A DNA stretch of 64,000 nt from FEN-1219 sp963817615 (GTDB lineage: Bacteria; Pseudomonadota; Gammaproteobacteria; Steroidobacterales; Rariloculaceae): positions 124,001 to 188,000 of the forward strand of contig CAWFPH010000003.1 in NCBI GenBank assembly GCA_963817615.1, in the 5' to 3' direction. The notes beneath the pieces are model-generated. The model was not told where the DNA came from. It saw only the letters and a list, made by a program, of their open reading frames with translations, and ran no database searches. Positions 53,702 through 62,350 of the stretch are shown piece by piece. A program made the position numbers and the translations under genes. Each line of letters begins with the position of its first letter. Position 1 is the first letter of the stretch.

Positions 53702-54007
53702 GCGAGCATGCTAGGTTCAAGGCGTACCGTCCCGGCGTGATCCCTTTCGAACAAAAAGCTTCCGTTATCGGCATTTGGCTCGGGAGAAGCCCGTCCGCGT
53801 TTGCAGGGCCGAGCCCGGGTGCGGCCATCGGCGTGGGGACCCCCGGTCGCAACGTCGATAGGACGGATCTCGGGGACTGCGCCGGTGTAAGATCGGGACT
53901 CTGCGCATGAGGCATGCGCGAGCGTTGTAGCGGCCGCCGGTGTCGGCGTCGTTGGCAACGCGATGCCGGCCGGGCCGGTCCGTCAAAACTTTGGGGGTAA
54001 GAACACA
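53702..54007. other. 306-bp intergenic region
   Basis: Divergent region between the acidic hypothetical gene and the PEBP gene. No convincing ORF was seen. It must contain the promoter of at least the PEBP gene; no clear -35/-10 pair could be fixed. Confidence 0.4.
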
Positions 54008-54628
54008 ATGAAAAGGCGTCTGCTGCGTTCGACAACGGGACTGCTTGCGACTCTGACTTTCGCGGTTTGGTGCGGGCCATCGTTCGCTCAGGGTCGGCCC
54101 GGCGGGCAAGGCCCGGCCGGCGGACCTCCTCGGCCGCCGCCTTTGCTCATGACGACGACCGCTTTCGAGGACGGCGGAGTCATACCGGACAAATACACGC
54201 AGGCGGCGGGTCCGATGGCCCCGTCACCGGCGTTGAAGTGGTCCCAAGTGCCCATGGGCACTCAGAGCTTCGTGCTGCTGATGCACGATCCGGAGCCCGT
54301 GCTCCAGAAGGGCTCGAAGATGGACATCACGCACTGGCTGATCTGGAACATCCCCGGAACGGCTACCGGGCTGCCGGAGGGTGTGTCGGCGGGCGAGCTC
54401 AAGGACGGCAGCCGGCAGGTCAGCCTGCGGGCGAACGGCTACATGGGGCCGGGGGCGCCTCCCGGACCCTACCACCACTACACGTTCGAGCTTTACGCGC
54501 TCGACACCAAGCTCGACGTCCCGCAGGGCGCTCCGCAGCAGGCGTCCGACACGCGCAATGCGGTGATGAACGCGATGGATGGCCACGTGCTCGGCAAGGC
54601 GGTGCTCGTGGGTCGTTTCCACCGCTGA
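54008..54628 (+). CDS. exported PEBP (YbhB/YbcL) family protein
   Basis: 206 residues from ATG 54008, with GGGGGTAAG upstream. Signal peptide LLATLTFAVWCGPSFAQG. PEBP core: PSPALKWSQVP, DPEPVLQKGS, HWLIWNIP, GYMGPGAPPG and PYHHYTFELYALD. The D-P-E and HWL motifs plus the GP-PP-Y-HHY loop form the anion-binding pocket of PEBP proteins. Periplasmic homologues are common; ligand unknown. Confidence 0.9.
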   Translation: MKRRLLRSTTGLLATLTFAVWCGPSFAQGRPGGQGPAGGPPRPPPLLMTTTAFEDGGVIPDKYTQAAGPMAPSPALKWSQVPMGTQSFVLLMHDPEPVLQKGSKMDITHWLIWNIPGTATGLPEGVSAGELKDGSRQVSLRANGYMGPGAPPGPYHHYTFELYALDTKLDVPQGAPQQASDTRNAVMNAMDGHVLGKAVLVGRFHR

Positions 54629-54650
54629 GCCGGACCGGCGGGCGGAACCG

Positions 54651-54697
54651 AGCCACCCCGAGCTCGAGGAGGTTCTCTCCTCGAGCTCGGGGTGGCT
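54651..54697. repeat. perfect 21-bp inverted repeat after the PEBP gene
   Basis: Left arm 54651-54671 and right arm 54677-54697 are exactly complementary over 21 bp with loop GTTCT. It begins 22 bp after the PEBP stop and could terminate transcription, possibly in both directions because the next gene converges. No T-run on either side. Confidence 0.6.
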
Positions 54698-54754
54698 GCG
54701 CATGACCGACGCGCCATTCAGGGCACGCCCGCGTCGACCGCGATGGTGCGGCGG

Positions 54755-55174
54755 CTAGACGACTGCGAAAGCTGCGGCCACCTCGGGGGGAAGATTCATC
54801 TTGCTGGTGCGCCGCAGGCCATCGCTGCGCAGCTCGTACATGGCGGGGGCATAGCCGGCGGCGCTGACGAGCTGGACGTATTTGTGCCGCCCGAAGAGGG
54901 CGACTCGACACGATTCGCGCCGGACCACGAACGGATTTCGCCCTTCGGCGTGCTTCGAGATGGCCGTTTCGAGCGCGTCGCGATCCTCCACGAACTGCAC
55001 CGGCCGCTCGATTCGGCCGAGATATTCCGCGAGCGCGAGAAGCGTCGCGTGCGATCGCGTATGGCGTTTACCGTCGCGCAGGGCGTAGACCACCCTGCCG
55101 CCGTCGGGCGAGGCTTCCCATTGAATGTCGTAGCCGGCGCGTCTGATGGCCTCCTCGATCTCGGCGTCGTTCAT
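54755..55174 (-). CDS. hypothetical protein
   Basis: 139 residues from ATG 55174. Compact alpha/beta-looking sequence: MNDAEIEEAIRRAGYDIQ, LLALAEYLGRIERPVQFVED, then VRRESCRVALFGRHKYVQLV. No signal peptide and no family recognised. Convergent with the PEBP gene; the 21-bp hairpin lies between them. Confidence 0.55.
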   Translation of the reverse strand: MNDAEIEEAIRRAGYDIQWEASPDGGRVVYALRDGKRHTRSHATLLALAEYLGRIERPVQFVEDRDALETAISKHAEGRNPFVVRRESCRVALFGRHKYVQLVSAAGYAPAMYELRSDGLRRTSKMNLPPEVAAAFAVV

Positions 55175-55371
55175 GCGCTCAAGCTAACACAGCTCGGTGC
55201 GCCGAATTTGCTCGATCGGCGAACCCCGCGCGGTCCCTCGGCGCTCGAGGCGATCCGGCAGCGATTCTGCGAACGGGCCGCGCCGCACGCCGCGGCGCGC
55301 AAAGCGTCGCAAGGCGGCGTTCAGCCTGTGACAATATGCCCGCTTCACGATACACGGCGAGAGGACACGAA

Positions 55372-55569
55372 ATGCGAGCAGAGGAAGCGAAGCTACTCCA
55401 GGACGCGGCACGGCAGGCCGCCGCGTGGTGCCTACAGAAGCTGGAGGAACGCGTTGCAGCCTCCGGACGGGCCTACACGTATTCCGACGCGGAGCGCACG
55501 GCGTTGCACGTGGCGCATTCCATCGCAGTCAGCGATATCGAGCGGCTGCAGAACGCCGTCGCGGGCTAG
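55372..55569 (+). CDS. small helical hypothetical protein
   Basis: 65 residues from ATG 55372, preceded by AGAGGA. Mostly helical (EEAKLLQDAARQAAAWCLQK, ALHVAHSIAVSDIERL). No signal and no known domain. Ends 9 bp before the stop of the converging transketolase-like gene. Confidence 0.5.
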   Translation: MRAEEAKLLQDAARQAAAWCLQKLEERVAASGRAYTYSDAERTALHVAHSIAVSDIERLQNAVAG

Positions 55570-55578
55570 AGCCCCTCT

Positions 55579-58083
55579 TCACTGCAGAGAGTCGAGCGCA
55601 GCGCGCTGTTCCCGGAGACGCGCAGCACGCTCGTCGGCGAAGCGCTTGACGCCTGCGAAGACGGAAGCGGGATCCAGATGCGCTTCGGCGATGACGTCGG
55701 CCTCGAGGCCGCCGGTCAGCCACTGGTTGTCCCAGTCCGCCGTCAGCGAGTAGTCGTCGGCTTGCGCGCCGACGTTGCGAAGGGGCCATACGCGTCGCGT
55801 ACCGCCCGTGACGAACATCATGTCCTGCTTCGCCCCCGGAGGCAGAACGGAGCGACGATACGCCTCCGATTGACGATCGAAGAGCTCTTCGCTCACGGCG
55901 GCAATCACCTTGCAGTTGATGCCGGCCTGCACGAGCTTCGGTAGGACTTTGACGAGGTTGAATGTCGCGAATGCGCCCTGGGCAACCACGTAGCCGTGCC
56001 GTGGGCCGGGCGCGAATTCGCGAATCACGTACAGGCCCTTCGCAGCCGCACGGACGTCGGTGTCGGCGAACGTGCTCCTATCGGCAACGGGCAGGTCCGG
56101 CCTCGCAACCTCGATGGCAATGATGCCGATCTTCTTCTCGCGCGCGGCGATTTCTGCCGCGGCGAAGTAGCCGGGCGCGACGTCGTTGTAGTCCCAAAAG
56201 CTCAGATTGATGATGTGGCCGCGCGGGAACAGCTTCCAAACTTGCGGCGAGAAGATGCCGAAGTGCGTGCGCGCGTCGGCAGCGGTCTCGGGACCGGAAT
56301 GTGCGGCGAGGATATGCAGCACGCCCGTCTTGAACTTGCTGTCCTGGTTCTGCTGGCTCCAGACCCGGGCCGGGAGATACATCAGCGGCGTGAACGCGCC
56401 GTACGTGCCGCTGAATGCCCAGACGCCGGCGAACTTGTCGGGATCGACCGAGGCGTTCTGGCTGACGAGCCCGATCGCCGTCGACACGTTGCCCGCCTCT
56501 TGAATGGCCGCCTTGAGGCGCGTGCCCGCCGGGTTCGTCTCGGGATCGTAGTGGCCCCACAGGCTGCCGTGCTCGAGGTTGATCGATTCCGACAGATCGG
56601 CGGCGACCGTCAGCGCACGATTGCCGGTGACGTAGTTCAGCCACTTGATGATCTCGGAGATCGCGCGTCGTGCGCCGGCAGGTTCGCCCGTTCGCCGAAA
56701 GAGCGCGACCTTGACCGTCTTGGTCGCGCCGGAGGCAGGGTTCTCGATCGCGAGCTCCTGCGGCTCGACGGGCAGATTCGCGACCTTCAATCGGTCGTCG
56801 AGGAACGGATCCCGTGTGACGTCGATCCGCAGCGGAACCTTGTCGACGACACGATCGCCGATCTCGACGAGCCGGTCCGTAAGCCAGTCGCCGAGGCCGT
56901 TCTTGTCGAGCACGGACATCGCGACGTCGATGTTCGTCTTGAACTGCAGCAGTCGCTCCCGCACGTCGGTCACCGGCCCCGCCGACATGCCCTCGAACTT
57001 CACTCCGTAGCGCGCTTCGTACGTCTTCGACAGCCCGACGATGTAGTCGGAGTTCATCTTGAAACCGAACGGATGGCTCGCGTAGCCCACGATCTGCTTC
57101 GGCACCACGGCGGGCCAGTAGCCCTTTGTCGTCTTGCCGATGACGATCATCGGGCGGCGATCCGCGGGATCCCAGTCTTCCATCGTCTTCAACACGTCGA
57201 GGATCTGCGCGTAGTCGTGTCCGTCGGGAATCGTGAAGACATTCCAGCCGTACGACGTCCACTGGTCTCGCAGCACGTAGCCGTCGAACTTGCTCGGCAC
57301 CACGCCGCCGATCAGCGCGTCGTCGATGCCGGCATTGTTGTCGGAGAAGAAGATGCGGAGCCGCTTGCCGACCTGTAGGGCCATCGCCTGCGTCTTCAGC
57401 TCCTGAGCGTGCCCGGCACACATCGCGAACTCGCCTTCGAAGGCCAAAATCTTGGGCGAATCGAGGTCGGCGCCGATGACGTCCCAGAAGGCGGCTTTGC
57501 CCGCGGCCGTCGCAAGACCGACGCCCGAGGGTCCACCGTTGACGTCGTTGGTGACGTCGGTCGACTCGATGTGGCCGGATAGCGCGCGAATGCCGCGTCC
57601 CTTGGCCTGGGCGAACAGCGGATGATCGGCCAGGCCGTGGTCCGCGAGCAGCGTCGCGAGGGCGCCGGCGCCGCGCCTGAAGCCGAGCGCGTCGACCGAT
57701 AGCATGGCCCGGTCGGGCGCGACGTAGTAGCGGCGATCGCCCGTGGCTTGGTACCTCCGGGCGAGCGCTTCGCCCAAGATCATCCACAGCGCATAGCACG
57801 TCGGGGCGCAGTGGCCCGCCGCCAGCATGAACTTGTCGCTATACGGATGCTTGGGGCGTCGATAGTCGTAATGCAGTCCGCCGCGATCGCGCCCGGCGAG
57901 ATGCGTGACGACGTTGAACGGCGTGTAGGCGAGCGGCCCGCCGAAATGTCCGGTCTGCGCGTAGTTGCCGAGCAGCACCAGCGTCATGCACGTCATGAAG
58001 CCGACGTCCTCCAGCCGCTGCTGGTCGCGGAGGTCGAGGCGATCGATGGTTCGGGCGGGAGTGGTCGCGGGTTCTACGCTCAT
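55579..58083 (-). CDS. transketolase-like thiamine-diphosphate enzyme, unusually long
   Basis: 834 residues from ATG 58083; typical transketolase is about 660. N-terminal TPP-binding half: GHFGGPLAY, LAAGHCAPTCYALW, SGHIESTDVTNDVNGGPSG and FEGEFAMCAGHAQE...FFSDNNAGI, replacing the usual GDGE...NN motif by GEFA...NN. Middle and C-terminal domains (FSGTYGAFTPLMYLPARV, ILAAHSGPETAADARTHFGI) correspond to the pyrimidine-binding and C-terminal regions. Probably a member of a separate TPP family with own substrate. Divergent from the ChaN-PDZ gene. Confidence 0.8.
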   Translation of the reverse strand: MSVEPATTPARTIDRLDLRDQQRLEDVGFMTCMTLVLLGNYAQTGHFGGPLAYTPFNVVTHLAGRDRGGLHYDYRRPKHPYSDKFMLAAGHCAPTCYALWMILGEALARRYQATGDRRYYVAPDRAMLSVDALGFRRGAGALATLLADHGLADHPLFAQAKGRGIRALSGHIESTDVTNDVNGGPSGVGLATAAGKAAFWDVIGADLDSPKILAFEGEFAMCAGHAQELKTQAMALQVGKRLRIFFSDNNAGIDDALIGGVVPSKFDGYVLRDQWTSYGWNVFTIPDGHDYAQILDVLKTMEDWDPADRRPMIVIGKTTKGYWPAVVPKQIVGYASHPFGFKMNSDYIVGLSKTYEARYGVKFEGMSAGPVTDVRERLLQFKTNIDVAMSVLDKNGLGDWLTDRLVEIGDRVVDKVPLRIDVTRDPFLDDRLKVANLPVEPQELAIENPASGATKTVKVALFRRTGEPAGARRAISEIIKWLNYVTGNRALTVAADLSESINLEHGSLWGHYDPETNPAGTRLKAAIQEAGNVSTAIGLVSQNASVDPDKFAGVWAFSGTYGAFTPLMYLPARVWSQQNQDSKFKTGVLHILAAHSGPETAADARTHFGIFSPQVWKLFPRGHIINLSFWDYNDVAPGYFAAAEIAAREKKIGIIAIEVARPDLPVADRSTFADTDVRAAAKGLYVIREFAPGPRHGYVVAQGAFATFNLVKVLPKLVQAGINCKVIAAVSEELFDRQSEAYRRSVLPPGAKQDMMFVTGGTRRVWPLRNVGAQADDYSLTADWDNQWLTGGLEADVIAEAHLDPASVFAGVKRFADERAARLREQRAALDSLQ

Positions 58084-58287
58084 AGTGGGCTCGAATTCTA
58101 CACCAGCGACGAAGAGACTCCGCACCGTCGGCGGGTCGGGATCGAGGCGAACGTCCCGTCGACGACCGGCGTCCGGCGTACGCTGGCCGGGCGCCGGACG
58201 GCTCGAGAAGGCCGCAGAGTAGCCGAATTGCGTGCGGGTCTCTTGATACCATCGATAGACTGCGTGCGTAGGAAGCGATGGCGTGCG

Positions 58288-59424
58288 ATGACGATGCGGT
58301 ACCTGTGGTGCGTAATACTCGTGGCTTGCGGAGCCGTCGGCAGCGCCGCCGCCGAGGACCCCCATTCGTTCCGCGCCCTCGACTTGAGCGCAGCCCTTTC
58401 GCCGGCGGCGCTCTGCGACGAGCTTGCGAGCAAGCGAGTGGTGTTCGTCGGCGAGACGCACACGCGTTACGGCGACCATCTCAATCAGCTCGAGGTCATC
58501 GAGCAGCTGTACGCGCGCGACCCCGACATCGCGATCGGTGTGGAGTATCTGCAGCGGCGTTTTCAACCCGCAGTAGACGACTTCGTCGCGGGCCGCACGA
58601 CGGAGCGGGAGTTCTTGCGGGCGACCGAGTACTACTCAGGCTGGGGCTACGACTATCGCCTGTACGCGCCGATCTTTCGCTTCGCGCGTCAGCATCACGT
58701 TCCGGTTCGAGCGCTCAACGTGCCGCCGTCGCTACCGGCGGCGGTCGCCAAGGTGGGCTTCGACGGGCTTTCGGCCGAGCAGCACGCGGAGCTGCCGGAG
58801 CCGATCGAGCCGGCGAGCGACGCCTACAAGGCACAGCTGCGCGAGGCGTTCGATGCGCATCAGGCCGGCCGAGGCCGGTTCGACCGCTTCGTCGAAGCCC
58901 AGCTCGTTTGGGACGAGGGCATGGCCGAGAGCGCGGCGGAGTACCTCGATGCGAACCCGGAGCGGCGCATGGTGATCCTGGCCGGCTCGGGCCACTTGGC
59001 TTTCGGCTACGGCATTCCGCAGCGCTTGCAGCGTCGCACGGGCGCGTCTTACGCAAGCGTGCTCAACAGTGAGAGCGAGATAGAGCCGGCGGTCGCCGAT
59101 TACGTTCTGTTGAGCGAGGACGTGCCGCTGCCTCCGGCCGGCGTGCTCGGCGCTCGCATGGACGACGCGGCCGGCGGCGCCCGCATCGTGTCGTTCGGCC
59201 CCGGCAGCGCGGCGGAAGCAAGCGGCCTCGAGCGCAACGACGTTTTGACCGCGGTCGACGGTCAACCCGTTGCGACGGTCGCCGACGTGCGCGTAGCGCT
59301 CTGGGACAAGAAGCCCGGGGATCGCGTCAGCGTCGCGGTGCAGCGAGCGCATCGGCGCAAGACCGAAGCGCTCACACTGGACGTCGTGCTCGCGGCGCCG
59401 CACGGATCGGCCGCAAAGCAATGA
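58288..59424 (+). CDS. ChaN-like haem-binding-type protein with C-terminal PDZ domain
   Basis: 378 residues from ATG 58288; signal LWCVILVACGAVGSAAAE. Residues about 45-260: ChaN/EreA-like domain (VVFVGETHTRYGDHLNQLEV, IGVEYLQRRFQPAVDDFV, YYSGWGYDYRLYAPIFRFA, AGSGHLAFGYGIP). GETHxxxxxH and HLAFG contribute the conserved His residues; ChaN lipoproteins bind haem for iron uptake. Residues about 285-370: PDZ domain (GARIVSFGPGSAAEASGLER, DVLTAVDGQPV). The PDZ may bring the domain to other envelope proteins (inference). Confidence 0.85.
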   Translation: MTMRYLWCVILVACGAVGSAAAEDPHSFRALDLSAALSPAALCDELASKRVVFVGETHTRYGDHLNQLEVIEQLYARDPDIAIGVEYLQRRFQPAVDDFVAGRTTEREFLRATEYYSGWGYDYRLYAPIFRFARQHHVPVRALNVPPSLPAAVAKVGFDGLSAEQHAELPEPIEPASDAYKAQLREAFDAHQAGRGRFDRFVEAQLVWDEGMAESAAEYLDANPERRMVILAGSGHLAFGYGIPQRLQRRTGASYASVLNSESEIEPAVADYVLLSEDVPLPPAGVLGARMDDAAGGARIVSFGPGSAAEASGLERNDVLTAVDGQPVATVADVRVALWDKKPGDRVSVAVQRAHRRKTEALTLDVVLAAPHGSAAKQ

Positions 59425-59548
59425 TCGCACCGTCGGCGTCGCGTTCGCCGTTCCGAGCGCGACGACCCATAACGCTCGAAGCGGCCGTTCATGCGCGGAG
59501 CTCGCCGGGATTTGCGCCGGCGGCCGGCTGTCGGGCCGGACACACGAC

Positions 59549-62044
59549 TCAGTCCTGCCGCAGCGCCTCGGCGGGCCTCAGGTATGCGGCGCGCAGCACG
59601 AAGCCGCTCACCGCGGCGGCCGCGAGCAGCAGCGTCGCTAGCAAGCCGACGACGAACGGCAGCGGCGAGAGCGGCGCCCGATTCGCGAACACCTCGAGAT
59701 AGCGGCGGGCCGCGAGGTACGCAAGCGGCAACGCGGCGAGGCCCGCCCAGAACGCGGGCTTCGAGTAGTCCCACAGCAGCAGCGCCAAGATCTGGCGGGT
59801 CTTCGCGCCTTGGCTCTTGCGGAGCCCGATCTCCCGCGTCCGCCGCGCGGTCGTGTAGCTCGCCATGCCGAACGAGCCGACGGCGGCGATCGCTAGCGCG
59901 AACAGCGCGAGCGTCGTGAGCACGCGCTGCGTCAACGCGAACGTCCAGTAGGCGCTCGCGAACAGGTCGTCGAGGAACGCACGGGCGGGCGGCGGTCGAT
60001 CGGGCGCGAGCTTTTTCATCACGGCCTCGATGTGCGCCGTCGCGGCGGCGACGTCGTTCTTGTCGAGGCGCACGAGCCAATAGCCCGCGAGGCGCGGATT
60101 GAAGATGTAGACGACGCCGGCGCCGTCGCTGGCGCGAATCGTCTGCGGCACGTTCTCGACGACTCCGACGATCTCCTGCTCCGCACCGCCGGGCGCGTAC
60201 ACGAGGGCGCCGACCGCCGCTGCCGGATCGGCCCAGCCGAACGCACGTGCGGCTCTGCGGTCGACGACGATCGGTACCGGCTTGCCGCGGCGGGCGGCGT
60301 ATTCCGCAGGCGTCTGCGGGATCGCGTCCTCGGTGTGGTCGCGAGAGAACACGCGCCCCGCGAGCAGGCGCACCTGCATCACGTCGAAGTAGTCGTAGCC
60401 GGTGACCATCGCGTCGAGAGCGACCTTCGGCGCGTTCTCGTCCCGGCTCGTCGCGAACTCGCGCGTCTGGAAGATCGGCGCGAACGGGGGCTGCATCATC
60501 GCCGCGGCACCCTTGATCGCCGAACTGCTCTCGAGCTCCGTCGCGAGAACGTCGGGCGGAACGTCGCTCGGTGTCGGCCCGCGGAGGAAGAAGCCGATGT
60601 AAGGGTCGTCGAAGCGCCCGAGCAGCGTCTCGCGCATGGCGTCACGTTGCATGACGAGCACGACGACGAAAACGACGAGAAAGGCTGCCGTCGCGAACTG
60701 AATCCCGACGACCAGGTTGCGGAGCAGCGACCCGCCCTCGCCGCGGTGCCCGAGCCGTAGCGCGTCGAGCGGCCGGAGCCGCGACAATACGAGCGCCGGA
60801 TAAGTGCCCGCGACGGCCGTCACCGCAACCAGCAGCGCTGCGAGGAACGACCAAAAGCGCGGCTCGGCCCAGGGTACCTCGAAAGGCAGGCGCCAGGCCT
60901 GCGAGGCGTCGGTGATCAGCGCCCTAGCAGGCTCCATCAGCGCCAAGGCTGTCGCGATGCCCATGCCGACGCGCAACGCCGTGCCGACGAGCTCCTGGCT
61001 CACGATCTGTGCCCGGCTGGCGCCGAGTGCCTTGCGAGACCCGATCTCGAACGCGCGACCACGTGCCTCGGCAGTCGCGAGGTTCACGAAGTTCAAGCAC
61101 GCCACCGCGAGCAACCCGCCGGCGAGCAGCAGCGTGCCCGTCAGCACATCGACGGGCCATTGACCGCGGTTCACGCCCTCGAACTGCCGCTGCAGCAGGC
61201 CCGCCGACAACGCCGCGATAGGCTTCGCGGCGAAGGAGATCGTAACGAACGAGCGCAGCTGCTGCGGCACGTGCTTCTCGACGATCGCAGCGAGCCGCCG
61301 ATCGAGCTCGGTGACCGACAGCGAGGCGTCGGCCGGCAGCTCGACGTACGTGATGACGGTCGTGTTTCCCCAGCTCTCGAGGGCCGGAGTTTTCTCCATC
61401 TTGTCGAAGACGTCCCAGGAAACCACGACGTCGAATCCGAGGGCGAAGAGCCCGTCGCTCGCGAGGTGCGACTGAGTCGGCGGATCACGGATCACGGCCG
61501 CCACGGTGACGTCGGCACTCGTGGAGCCGTTCAACGTGAAAGTCTTGCCGACGGGGTCGCGTCCTCCGAATAGACGCTCTGCGGTTCGCTGCGTGACGAC
61601 GGCCGTGCCGGGCCGGCCGAGCGCTCCGCGAGCGTCGCCGGCGACCGCATCGAGGCCGAAGATCGCGAGAAAGCCGTCATCGGCGTATGCGATACGGGCC
61701 GCCGACGGCTCGCCGTCGACGACGACGCTGCGCGAGCCGCGGAACACCCGCGCGACCCGCGTGAGCTCGGGCACGTCGAGGCGAACTTGCTCCGCGAGCG
61801 GCAGCGCGCTGAATGCATTCGACGATAAATTGACGCCGAACTGCGGCGAGCGCATGGACTGGGCGATGTAGTAGATGCGATCGGCGTTCGGGAAACCGCG
61901 ATCGTAGTGACGCAGGTAGTCGGCGAATAGGTATGCCGCGAGGAAGCAGGCGACGCCGAGCGCGAGCACGATCACGCCGACGGCGCTGTAGAGCTTGCGG
62001 CGGGCGCAGCGGCGCAGCGCGGACACGAGATAATGCCGTAGCAT
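59549..62044 (-). CDS. MacB/FtsX-type ABC transporter permease
   Basis: 831 residues. N-terminal helix (SAVGVIVLALGVACFLAAYL), periplasmic MacB_PCD domain, FtsX helices around 290-420 (VACLNFVNLATAEARGRAFE, IGSRKALGASRAQIV), then a second periplasmic domain and second FtsX block (FGMASYTTARRTREIGLRKS). This double FtsX layout belongs to the large permeases that act with a separate ATPase in efflux or lipoprotein handling. The ATPase gene is not within the window. Divergent from a second permease. Confidence 0.88.
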   Translation of the reverse strand: MLRHYLVSALRRCARRKLYSAVGVIVLALGVACFLAAYLFADYLRHYDRGFPNADRIYYIAQSMRSPQFGVNLSSNAFSALPLAEQVRLDVPELTRVARVFRGSRSVVVDGEPSAARIAYADDGFLAIFGLDAVAGDARGALGRPGTAVVTQRTAERLFGGRDPVGKTFTLNGSTSADVTVAAVIRDPPTQSHLASDGLFALGFDVVVSWDVFDKMEKTPALESWGNTTVITYVELPADASLSVTELDRRLAAIVEKHVPQQLRSFVTISFAAKPIAALSAGLLQRQFEGVNRGQWPVDVLTGTLLLAGGLLAVACLNFVNLATAEARGRAFEIGSRKALGASRAQIVSQELVGTALRVGMGIATALALMEPARALITDASQAWRLPFEVPWAEPRFWSFLAALLVAVTAVAGTYPALVLSRLRPLDALRLGHRGEGGSLLRNLVVGIQFATAAFLVVFVVVLVMQRDAMRETLLGRFDDPYIGFFLRGPTPSDVPPDVLATELESSSAIKGAAAMMQPPFAPIFQTREFATSRDENAPKVALDAMVTGYDYFDVMQVRLLAGRVFSRDHTEDAIPQTPAEYAARRGKPVPIVVDRRAARAFGWADPAAAVGALVYAPGGAEQEIVGVVENVPQTIRASDGAGVVYIFNPRLAGYWLVRLDKNDVAAATAHIEAVMKKLAPDRPPPARAFLDDLFASAYWTFALTQRVLTTLALFALAIAAVGSFGMASYTTARRTREIGLRKSQGAKTRQILALLLWDYSKPAFWAGLAALPLAYLAARRYLEVFANRAPLSPLPFVVGLLATLLLAAAAVSGFVLRAAYLRPAEALRQD

Positions 62045-62350
62045 CGCTCAGGTCCGGCCACGACTTCGACGAGACGCCGGAACGTCGCGCATCGGTTGAC
62101 CGCAATACCTACCGGTTCGAGGCCTACGCTACGATCCTAGCAGCGTCGACCTCGTGCTGCCAAGGGCGGGAATTTACGTCTCGCACCGAGCCCAACGGCA
62201 TCGGCGTGCCGAACGGTTAGCCGGCGGCCCATGTTCTCGTGCAGGCGCCGGCCCGCAGCTTGACGCTCGAAGGACCGTGGCGAGGCGCAGGCGAGTCCGC
62301 TATCCTTCCCGCAACTCATCGCTGCGTCGGACTTGCGGGGGGCGTCTCCC
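62045..62350. other. 306-bp divergent intergenic region
   Basis: Lies between the divergent permease starts. No ORF of note on either strand. A TTGACC at 62096-62101 could be a -35, but no matching -10 at proper distance was found. Confidence 0.4.
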
